NCBI RefSeq assembly: GCF_003076455.1
Contig: NZ_CP020918.1
Coordinates: 2,170,001 to 2,234,000, forward strand
Length of the DNA stretch: 64,000 nt
Direction of reading: 5' to 3'
DNA from: Flavobacterium faecale
GTDB taxonomy: Bacteria > Bacteroidota > Bacteroidia > Flavobacteriales > Flavobacteriaceae
Shown in pieces: positions 45,201 to 51,436 of this stretch (the stretch's first letter is position 1; each line of letters starts with the position of its first letter). The notes beneath the pieces are model-generated. The model made no database searches, was not told the origin of the DNA, and worked only from the letters and a program-made list of their open reading frames with translations. The position numbers were made by a program, and so were the translations under genes.

Positions 45201-46597
45201 GCAGTCGCATCTGCAAATGTGGTAAAGTACGTAAAAGTAAATCCTGTTGTTGTAGCTACTAGATTAGAATTCGCATCTGTCAGGTTAAAAATTTCACTTC
45301 CATCGTGATTGGCATCACACAAAGATAACTTTGTAGTATTTACAGAAAAGATACATGATGTTGAACAATTTTGGAACGAAATATCCCATCCAGGATTGGC
45401 GTCAGGGTCGTTAGCAGCAGAGAACACAGTTCCTGAGCAGGAAGCAATGCCGCTCGTATTATAAGTAGCACTTACGCCAACATTATAATTCGCATTTAAA
45501 ATATTTGGAAAGTTCTTTGCATCTAGCGTAAAACAAAACTGCTGCTTTGTCTTGTCCAAGCTTGAGGTTGTCGTCGTTTGGTATACTGATTTACCATCGC
45601 TATCATACAAATCCAAGGTAATAGTTCCTAAGGTAGCTGTAATTCCACCAGAATTAGGTACAGTATAACTTCCGCAAACATTAATTGGTACTGTGCTACA
45701 TACTTTATTTAAGGGTTGCAGTTCAATAGACCCTTGTAAATTTTCGTTAGAATGTAAAAGGCAGATATCATCTACATACATATAACCAAAATGTCCTCCC
45801 AAACCACAGCGAGAAGCCATAAATTCCACTGTGAATTCTTCATTATTTGGTATAGATGAAATGTCTAATAGGCCCGATTGCCAGTTTTCAGTGTATAGAA
45901 TTGCGGCATAGCTATCAGGAATTTTGGTAAAAATGCAGTTGGTTTCATCTCCAACGAGACAAAATTCACTCACAACTGTACCGGCTGCATTGATTATTCT
46001 GGCCTTGATAAACGGTTGATTATCCTTATGGCTAGAATCATAAACGGTCATCAATACCGTTTTGAAATTAAACTTAAAATAATTTTCATTATTGGTTTTA
46101 AATCTTTTTCCTTGAATAATAGACCCATAAGTCGATGAGTTATCATAATTTATTTTTAGTGCAAATTGGTCAAAGGCTTTGATATTCCCTAAGTATGGAT
46201 CAATTATGTTCGAAGGAACAGTAGTTGCCATCACATTGGTACTGTTCGGATTGTAAACGTCGATGTAGGAGTTGGCCGTATTGGTAATCGATCTGCACTG
46301 TGTAGGTCCAGGAGGATCTCCAATTGTATATAAAAAGTTTTTAAGTTTTGATATTCCATTAACCGTCTCTTGTTGTTCAAATCCATTATTGGTACACATC
46401 TCAACTGCAGTTTGCGTTGCTAATGCAGCTGAGGCTTTCTTATACTCTAGATTTTTACGTGTCTGTATATTTTTCAAGAAAGTTTTCTTCTCTTCCTCAT
46501 TCGAAATTAATTCTCCTTTTTCATTTTCAATTTGTATAGTATGTACTTGAGAATAAGTGCTAAAAACAACAAAAAATAAAAGTAAAAAATGTTTCAT
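39203..46597 (-). CDS. Giant SprB-like T9SS type B adhesin, 2464 residues
   Basis: A signal peptide (MKHFLLLFFVVFSTYSQ) is followed by a non-repetitive N-terminal part of about 570 residues. Residues of about 574-1977 are 19 SprB-type repeats of about 74 residues, each with a Q/NP-x-C Cys, a G-x-I-x(2)-T strand, YSFDNG or YSIDGG, W and a K-N-x-x-GC end. Two Ig-like modules (near 1990-2130, IKWYDS, YYASQT, GCES) precede the type B sorting domain (KFFTPNNDGYNDTW, IFDRYGKLIKVLSKDQSWDG, FTLKR). SprB is the mobile adhesin of flavobacterial gliding. This protein is smaller than SprB and its gliding role is inferred. The start is 18 bp from an IS630 insertion. Confidence 0.92.
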   Translation of the reverse strand: MKHFLLLFFVVFSTYSQVHTIQIENEKGELISNEEEKKTFLKNIQTRKNLEYKKASAALATQTAVEMCTNNGFEQQETVNGISKLKNFLYTIGDPPGPTQCRSITNTANSYIDVYNPNSTNVMATTVPSNIIDPYLGNIKAFDQFALKINYDNSSTYGSIIQGKRFKTNNENYFKFNFKTVLMTVYDSSHKDNQPFIKARIINAAGTVVSEFCLVGDETNCIFTKIPDSYAAILYTENWQSGLLDISSIPNNEEFTVEFMASRCGLGGHFGYMYVDDICLLHSNENLQGSIELQPLNKVCSTVPINVCGSYTVPNSGGITATLGTITLDLYDSDGKSVYQTTTTSSLDKTKQQFCFTLDAKNFPNILNANYNVGVSATYNTSGIASCSGTVFSAANDPDANPGWDISFQNCSTSCIFSVNTTKLSLCDANHDGSEIFNLTDANSNLVATTTGFTFTYFTTFADATANTNPISTSTAYSSTSKILYVRVAQNATCFKVIPISLEVKNPSVTISGILNVCSGSTVLTASTGTAYLWSTGATTQSATVTKIGTYSVTVTDIDGCSNSASVTIEPSQIATVPIVTVSQPSCYISTGTIEVTSPASQISFDNGTTWSTNATKSNLSPGTYNVKIKTVNDCISYPLEVTIYTPFTSYPNFNFTNPAFCGDFGTISITTSAAFYSFDDGLTWTTNPVATKLPNGTYKIRTKDNQGCISNFNTILISSVTLEKPTFTIINPACGENGNITVNTVADFYTFDGGKNWVTSNIFTDLTTGNYSVAIKNKLGCTSEFTNAYISDLNTKYPESSVVQPICGTGGSIAIATIGDFYSFDNGKTWTTSNIATNLDPGTYQIMVKNAAGCTSLTNYAYLSVPYLDQPFTDVLQPGCDTDGSITINTLSDFYSFDGGTTWETTNVKTLPSGSYMVMIKNKLGCISRTNYIYLNNPVLTDLKYTFVQPTCGSTGSITITTTAALYSIDGGSNWSSNPIFTNLVGGSYNLKIKNSAGCESNTFYVSLNVFYLEDAFFTYTNPSCGNIGNITISSTADFYSIDGGVTWSTSATFNNLTSDNYYVMVKNNAGCRSNAKGIYLDSYTLQKPTLTIVYPCAGVNGSITFTTTAAYYSIDDGVTWTTNPVFSNLVAGYYYVKIKNSTGCVSNYYYVNLSSIQPRPTYTAVQPICGTKGSITVTTTAASYSIDNGSNWSTNPVFSNLGSGYYSVKIKNTLGCESFTESVNFTEPYINAPTATVTQPTCNVQGSITVTTSATGYSKDGGNTWQTSPIFSNLPAGYYSIKIKNNLGCISNSFQTLINQYYLPNPNLTIVQPNCGNNGSITIATVASEYSFDGGGSWQTSPLKSNLTTGYYTVMIKNSVGCTSSPYLINVPINPYYLPNPLLSTIQPSCGTVGKITVLTNADFYSFDDGKTWTTNPILLNPVPGFYNVKVKNNLGCTSLGQFTNINASYLAAPAVTTTQPSCAVPTGTIEINTPASQFSFDNGATWTTNPKNTNLPLGYYYIKIKSSIGCESNAQNTSIGYPPATNTAPITSATQPTSCGTTDGSITVVTTASEYSFNDGVTWTSSPTKINLAAGTYFIKTRSSTSTCGSKSATVTLNSGTVIAAPTFTVTNPGCNNLYGAITITTPASYYSFDNGLSYVTTNTKSDLLVGDYKVKIKNAAGCISDPATAIIKATSSNLAAPLYTVVQPNCSTATGTITITTNAAFYSFDDGNTFSTSKTQTDLPAGNYSIKIKDASGCLSLASSVTINVKPTVANAPVVAVTHPLNCTTSTGKISVTSFAALFSFDNGVTWSSSNTSGPLTAGTYQVVVKETISGCPSLAIAAIINAPPNAPSAPAITAVQPTTCANPFGTITITSAAFEYSFDNGITYTTNPNSGLLIAGNYQVKVRNSFYCESTSVAAEILAPIDYPLAPNFTAVQPDCNNSNGTITIQTVASEYSFDNGVTWSASATSNNVLPATYQLKIKNSFGCISPPSAAAIIPFTNFTAVPTATSPQTYCIQQNVTLSDITISGQNIKWYDSITNGSQQINTLTIQNGSTYYASQTIDGCESMRVPVLISITNTNAPTGSTNQTFCSSLNPTLNSITVTGTAIKWYDSASNGLLLTNNTPIADGTIYYASQTANSCESVSRLAVKVDLITTLPSNDYEELLCDDLNDAKEIVDLTSYSSKVVANTIGHTFAFYTSQNGAENELLTAKISSPATYNLVLGSNKIYIRINSNSSCYAVAVLTLIVVAKPNIPISDIVPICENSSITISAGGTENSYLWSTGETTPSITVVDPGIYSVTATTNYGTINCSSTKSFTVKKSTLPTISSIETKDWTDNQNTITILVGGTGTFEYSVDGMKYQDNNQFENLIPGKYAVFVRDKNGCGYVEEEVYLVMYPKFFTPNNDGYNDTWRIQSSEFEEDFIVKIFDRYGKLIKVLSKDQSWDGTYNGQILPSTDYWFIATKADKKEYRGHFTLKR
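40660..44880 (-). repeat. Coding region of 19 SprB-type repeats
   Basis: Nineteen consecutive units of about 220 bp, each starting with a P-x(4,5)-Q/NP-x-C segment and ending with a GC pair near N-x-x-GC. Units 2-12 are the most alike; units 1 and 13-19 are more diverged (TGTI-type variants). Unlike the repeats at 1484, they are not near-identical at the DNA level. Confidence 0.85.
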
Positions 46598-46606
46598 AAG
46601 TAATGG

Positions 46607-47598
46607 TTAAAATTTAATGTCGTATTTTATTCCAAAATTAGTCAGGACAAAATTTAATTTTTCTTTGAGGTTTTCGAATGATTTATAAGCATCAAAATCT
46701 AACCATTGATATTTTATTCTCCGCCATAGAATTTCAATCAGGTTTAACTCTGGAGAATAAGGTGGCAAAAAGTAAATTAAAACATCTTTTTTCTTTCCAT
46801 TGTTCTATTTTAGCCATAAACTTCTTTGATTTGTGTATGGGAGAATTGTCAAGAATTACAATGGTTTTTTTAATGGTTTGTTCCACAAATCGATTCATAA
46901 AACTGATGATTCTATCTGAATTAAAGGTTGTTTCAAGTGTTTCGAAATAGAGTTTATTTTTACGGGTCATTAATCCAACTACATTCTGATATTTACCTTT
47001 AGCAGCGGGTAACAAAATTGGATTATCCTTTGTTTGCCAAGCATAAGGCACATTAGGAGAGAGTCCAAAATGACTTTGGTCTCCAAAATATAAATCAATA
47101 TAACCGCTATCTTCCAAACTCTTTAATGTTTCTATCTGCTCTTGTTTAAATCTAAATTGTTCTTCGTTGCGTTTGCCTTTCAAAGAGAGTCTAGCTCTTT
47201 TCCACTTATAGCCCAGTAACTTTTAAAAAATTCTGCAAAGTCTTTTTGCAGATGACAATATTGTGTTGCTCCTCAAAGTAAATTAATACATTTTTTAAAT
47301 TTCTATTGTGAAGTTCTAATTGCTTGGAAACTTCTTCCGTATAGTCTTTTAAAAGAGTTTTTGCTCCTCTTCCTTCTGATATAGCAAGAGAATCAACCCC
47401 AATACTAGCCCAACTATCAAACCAACGTTCAATCGTTCTGCGACTGACTTTAAAAATAGAAGCCAAGTCTTTAATCTTGTGTCTTTGATGTGATAAAACA
47501 AGGCATTGACTACGTTTCCTAACAGTATTATTAGGGCTATTTTGGTAAAGGTGCTCTAGTACCAAAACCTCTTCTTCTTTTAGTGTTACATATCTCAT
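46607..47598 (-). pseudogene. IS630-family transposase broken by two +1 frameshifts
   Basis: Three pieces in successive frames make one transposase. Piece 1 (47206-47598) has the helix-turn-helix region (IKDLASIFKVSRRTIERWFD). Piece 2 (to 46734) has YFGDQSHFGL and VILDNSPIHKSKKF with the two catalytic Asp. Piece 3 (about 46607-46790) has FLPPYSPELNLIEILWRRIK with the catalytic Glu. The first shift is at the GGGC near 47206-47213; the second is in an A6 run near 46787-46792. Both need +1, not the -1 slip used by some IS elements, so inactivation is likelier than programmed frameshifting. Its last codons read into the host DNA. Confidence 0.8.
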
Positions 47599-47649
47599 AA
47601 TGAGATAAATATAGTAAATTTTTCATATATTAACAACAAAATACGACAT
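46617..47649 (-). mobile_element. IS630-family insertion sequence, about 1033 bp
   Basis: Terminal inverted repeats of about 12 bp (ATGTCGTATTTT, with its complement at the other end) are flanked by TA dinucleotides at 46615-46616 and 47650-47651, the TA duplication typical of this family. It lies 18 bp before the start codon of the giant adhesin gene. Confidence 0.85.
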
Positions 47650-47688
47650 TATTTTATTCTTATTACTTATATGTAAATTACGATCCGA

Positions 47689-47696
47689 CAAAAGTA
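47689..47696 (-). promoter_or_regulatory. Orphaned -7 box TACTTTTG, probably the adhesin promoter
   Basis: Exact TAnnTTTG match on the minus strand, 38 bp outside the IS630 end. If the IS (and one TA) is removed, the box lies about 56 bp from the adhesin ATG. Confidence 0.5.
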
Positions 47697-47767
47697 ATTA
47701 AATATTCACAAATCTTAATATAAAGTTAAAGAAAAAACCCGCTAAATGGTGAACTTTCAGAAACGGA

Positions 47768-47818
47768 AAAACCTTCATAAAAACCGAATCTAATTGATCA
47801 GGTTTTTATGAAGGTTTT
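47768..47818 (-). terminator. Strong terminator of the glucosidase operon
   Basis: An 18-bp perfect stem (AAAACCTTCATAAAAACC with its complement) and 15-nt loop, 25 bp past the glucosidase stop codon. Confidence 0.85.
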
Positions 47819-47842
47819 AATAATTTTTAACTATGATTTACT

Positions 47843-50443
47843 TTATAATTTCGAAATCAATTCGGCAACCACGGCGGTCCATCCTGTTTGATGTGAAGCA
47901 CCTACGCCACGACCTGTTTCGCCATGAAAATATTCATAAAATAGCACTAAGTCTTTATTTTCTTCCATTTTATAAAAATCTTTGTAATCACCATGTACTA
48001 CTCTTGCACCATTAGAATCTAGCTCAAAAATAGAAATTATTCTTTTGCTTAATTCCTGAGCTATCTGAGATAAATTCATAAGGTTGCCAGAGCGCGTAGG
48101 GAATTCCACTTTAAAACTATCGCCATAAAATTCGCCAAATTTAGCCAATGATTTTATGATTAAGTAATTGATCGGAATCCATATTGGTCCTCTCCAGTTA
48201 GAATTTCCCCCAAACATACCAGAAGTTGAATCTCCAGGTTCATACGATATTTCTTGTTCTATTCCCGCGATTGTGATCGAAAATGGATGAAATTCATGGT
48301 ATTTGGAGACTGCTCGAATGCCGTTATCAGCCAAAAATTCATTTTCATCTAGTAAATATCCGAGTAGTTTTTCTAATCGAAATTTATCCAATAATGAAAA
48401 AAGTAAATCACCTTTCTCGTTGGTCTGAACGAAGTTTTCGTCTGAGGTAATGGAATTGAAAAAAGCTCTTCTTTTTTGAAAATCATCCATTTTACATCCG
48501 CATTGTTCTGGCAAAATTGCTACAGCAAACATAGAAGTAATTCCTACTATGGATCGAATCTTTAACGACTCTTTACTACCATCAGGTTTGAATAATAAAT
48601 CATAGAAAAAGTTGTCTTGATAATCCCAAAGTTCTTGATTTAACGAATTGGCAATCAGAATGAAATGTTCATAAAATTTTGTAATTAAATCTTCAAAAGT
48701 AGCATCATGTAAAGTGATTTCTATCGCTATTTCCATCATATTAAGCGCATACATCGCCATCCAAGCCGTAGCATCCACTTGTTCAAGAGAATAACCCTCA
48801 GGTAAATTATTTCGATCAATCACAGCGATATTGTCCAATCCCAAAAAACCACCGTTGAAGATGTTATTTCCGTTATCGTCCTGCCTGTTTGCCCACCAAG
48901 TAAAGTTGATCAACAGTTTTTGAAATATTCGCTTTAAAAAATCTACATCTTGTTGCTTGTAAATCTCGTTCTCAATTTTGTATACCTGCAAAGCCGACCA
49001 CGCTTGTATAGGAGGATTCACGTCGGAGAAGTTCCACTCATAAGCGGGTATTTGACCGTTAGGACTCATATACCATTCCCGCATGATGAGTAACAGCTGG
49101 TTTTTTGCAAAAGTAGGATCAATCATTCCCATCGGAATGCAATGAAAAGCGAGATCCCAAGCGGCGTACCAAGGATATTCCCAAGTGTCAGGCATGGAGA
49201 TTACATCTTGATTAACCAAGTGCCTCCAATTGACATTGCGTCCCAGGAGACGTTCAGGAGCTAATTCGATATTCTCGGGACTTTGCGTGAGCCACTGATT
49301 GATATTGTAATTATAAAATTGTTTGCTCCACAGTAAGCCAGCAAAAGCCTGTCGTTGAATATTCTTTTGATCGTCTGATAGTCCTTTTCGAAAAAAAGAA
49401 TCAAAAAACGAATTATTTTCAGCTAATCGTGTCTCAAATACTGCTCCAAAAGTAGCATCGAAGGGTTGTTCAATATTTTGGTTTGTAAGCCGTAAATAAA
49501 TTGTTTTGGTCGAATGTGCTTCTATTTCTAAATCATAAAGTGGAGCACATTTCGTTCCAAATTTTCGATTGACAAGTTGGTTTTTTAATTCTTTATTATG
49601 GTTGCAAAGCGCTTCATGAAACGCATCTTTAACAAATACAGAATCATTTTTTTGATTGAAAATTTTTTCCGTATTGGTTTCATTATCTGTAAATAGGACG
49701 TCTTCAGTGTCTTGAAAGTACAAATTATAAGTTCCTAAATCGCTATGGTCAATTGCAATACAGTTTTTGGTCTGTAATTGTAAGGTAGGTTTCTGTGGTT
49801 CACTATTTTTAGTCCAATTGTTTTTGAACCATAGGGTAGGTAGTACGGTTAAAGGTGCGCTTTCGGCAGAACGATTAACAATCTCAATTTTGATACAAAT
49901 ATCATCAGGATTGTTCTTTGCATAGGTAATGGTAACATCATGGTATCGTTTATCTTCAAGGATTCCGGTATCCAGTAACTCATATTCAGTTTCTAGCTTG
50001 GATCGTTTTTGATTGGTTTCAATCAAATCTTCATACGGAAATTTATCGATAGGATATTTATACAAAAACTTCATATAGGAATGCGTCGGGGAATTATCCA
50101 AAAAATAGTATAACTCCTTTACATCTTCGCCATGATTTCCTTCGCTATTAGTCAAACCATAGAGTCTTTCCTTTAGAATAGGATCTTTTCCATTCCATAA
50201 CGCTAGAGCAAAACACAAATTTTGTCTGTTGTCTGATATCCCACCCAGTCCATCTTCGCCCCATGCATAGGCACGTGACCGCGCATGATCATGCGGAAAA
50301 TAATTCCAAGCATCACCATTAGCACTATAATCTTCTCGTACGGTTCCCCATTGTCGCTCAGAGAGGTAGGAACCCCATTTTACTAGCGGTACTTCTTTTG
50401 TTTTATTTTCGGTTATTCGTTTTAATTCTTCATTCATAATCAT
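47843..50443 (-). CDS. GH63-type glucosidase (MGH1-like)
   Basis: The 866-residue protein has no signal peptide, so it is cytoplasmic. The start region (WGSYLSERQWGTVREDYSAN, AWNYFPHDHARSRAYAWGED) and core (PWYAAWDLAFHCIPMG, YEWNFSDVNPPIQAWSALQ, GGNSNWRGPIWIPINYLIIK) match the bacterial GH63/mannosyl-oligosaccharide glucosidase-like group with an (alpha/alpha)6 barrel. It would release glucose from an alpha-glucoside; the real substrate is unknown. It overlaps the upstream dehydrogenase by 4 bp (ATGA), so they are translated together. Met at residue 3 is another possible start. Confidence 0.85.
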   Translation of the reverse strand: MIMNEELKRITENKTKEVPLVKWGSYLSERQWGTVREDYSANGDAWNYFPHDHARSRAYAWGEDGLGGISDNRQNLCFALALWNGKDPILKERLYGLTNSEGNHGEDVKELYYFLDNSPTHSYMKFLYKYPIDKFPYEDLIETNQKRSKLETEYELLDTGILEDKRYHDVTITYAKNNPDDICIKIEIVNRSAESAPLTVLPTLWFKNNWTKNSEPQKPTLQLQTKNCIAIDHSDLGTYNLYFQDTEDVLFTDNETNTEKIFNQKNDSVFVKDAFHEALCNHNKELKNQLVNRKFGTKCAPLYDLEIEAHSTKTIYLRLTNQNIEQPFDATFGAVFETRLAENNSFFDSFFRKGLSDDQKNIQRQAFAGLLWSKQFYNYNINQWLTQSPENIELAPERLLGRNVNWRHLVNQDVISMPDTWEYPWYAAWDLAFHCIPMGMIDPTFAKNQLLLIMREWYMSPNGQIPAYEWNFSDVNPPIQAWSALQVYKIENEIYKQQDVDFLKRIFQKLLINFTWWANRQDDNGNNIFNGGFLGLDNIAVIDRNNLPEGYSLEQVDATAWMAMYALNMMEIAIEITLHDATFEDLITKFYEHFILIANSLNQELWDYQDNFFYDLLFKPDGSKESLKIRSIVGITSMFAVAILPEQCGCKMDDFQKRRAFFNSITSDENFVQTNEKGDLLFSLLDKFRLEKLLGYLLDENEFLADNGIRAVSKYHEFHPFSITIAGIEQEISYEPGDSTSGMFGGNSNWRGPIWIPINYLIIKSLAKFGEFYGDSFKVEFPTRSGNLMNLSQIAQELSKRIISIFELDSNGARVVHGDYKDFYKMEENKDLVLFYEYFHGETGRGVGASHQTGWTAVVAELISKL

Positions 50444-51246
50444 CCGCCTTTCGAAAAACCTTCAAAAACAGTCATTCCACCGTCTATAAAAATGCTCGCA
50501 CCTGTAATATAATCAGAATCATCAGAGGCTAAAAAAACCGCTAGATTACCGACATCTTCAGGTTGTCCTATTCGATTATAGGGAATTAAAGACATTAAAT
50601 CATCCAATGCCTTTGGCGTTTCCCAAGCCTCTTTATTAATAGGTGTCTGAATAGCTCCTGGGCTGATGCTGTTAACTCTTATCTTTCGATCTCCATACTC
50701 TTGAGCGAGAGTTTGCATCAACATTTTGATAGCGCCTTTAGATGCAGCGTAATTTGCATGTCCGCCCCACGGAATCAATTCATGCACAGAACTCATGCAA
50801 ATTATTTTACCCAAAGCTTTTGAGCGTTCAGGAACCATTCCTCTTTTTAGAAACTCACGCACAGCTTCTCGTGCACACAAAAACTGCCCTGTAAGGTTGA
50901 CATCTATTACACTTTGCCATTGTTGCAATGTCATTTCGTCAAATTTTGCATCCTTTTGCATCCCTGCATTATTCACCAAAATATCAATAGTACCAAAGGT
51001 GCTAATAGCCTCTTGAAACATATTATGCACTTGATCTTCCTTACTCACGTCTGCTTTAATAGCAATTGCTTTACTGCCAAATGATTTTAGTTGTTCTACT
51101 ACCTCATTTGCAGCAGCTGCACTCGAGGAATAATTTACAATTACATTTGCGCCAGCTTTACCTAAAGCTAGGGCAACTCCCATTCCAATTCCAGAACTTC
51201 CACCTGTTACCAAAGCGGTTTGTCCTACCAGTTTTTTATCTGCCAT
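50440..51246 (-). CDS. Glucose 1-dehydrogenase-like SDR
   Basis: The 268-residue classical SDR has TGGSSGIGMGVALALGKAGA (NAD(P) site), NNAG, Ser in CMSSVHELIPWGGHANYAAS, and the YAASK Tyr-Lys pair. The HE-IPW-GHANYAASKG block, the INTPIN-like IQTPINKEAW and DGGMT are close to Bacillus glucose 1-dehydrogenase, which oxidises beta-D-glucose to gluconolactone with NAD(P). It is coupled to a glucosidase gene, which could supply the glucose. It is first in the operon, below a perfect hairpin at 51268. Confidence 0.88.
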   Translation of the reverse strand: MADKKLVGQTALVTGGSSGIGMGVALALGKAGANVIVNYSSSAAAANEVVEQLKSFGSKAIAIKADVSKEDQVHNMFQEAISTFGTIDILVNNAGMQKDAKFDEMTLQQWQSVIDVNLTGQFLCAREAVREFLKRGMVPERSKALGKIICMSSVHELIPWGGHANYAASKGAIKMLMQTLAQEYGDRKIRVNSISPGAIQTPINKEAWETPKALDDLMSLIPYNRIGQPEDVGNLAVFLASDDSDYITGASIFIDGGMTVFEGFSKGG

Positions 51247-51267
51247 TTTATATCGTATTTATAGTTT

Positions 51268-51292
51268 TCAGAAAAGCAAAGTGCTTTTCTGA
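51268..51292. promoter_or_regulatory. Perfect hairpin upstream of the dehydrogenase-glucosidase operon
   Basis: An 11-bp stem (TCAGAAAAGCA with its complement) and a 3-nt loop, 22 bp upstream of the ATG at 51246. It could be an operator for a dimeric regulator or an mRNA leader stem. Confidence 0.45.
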
Positions 51293-51436
51293 GTATAATT
51301 TCATATAAATTTATTCAATTAAAAATGGATACTTTAAAGATTAACATTACTTTAATTGATAAGATCGAAAGTTATTCCAAGTCAATAGGGATTCTGTTTT
51401 GGAATAAAGTTTTTATCGAAATTGAAAAATAGGGCG

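Noticed and set aside
47843..51246. The idea of a larger polysaccharide utilisation locus around the glucosidase
   Set aside because: No SusC/SusD pair, sensor or other glycosidase is adjacent, and the glucosidase lacks a signal peptide.
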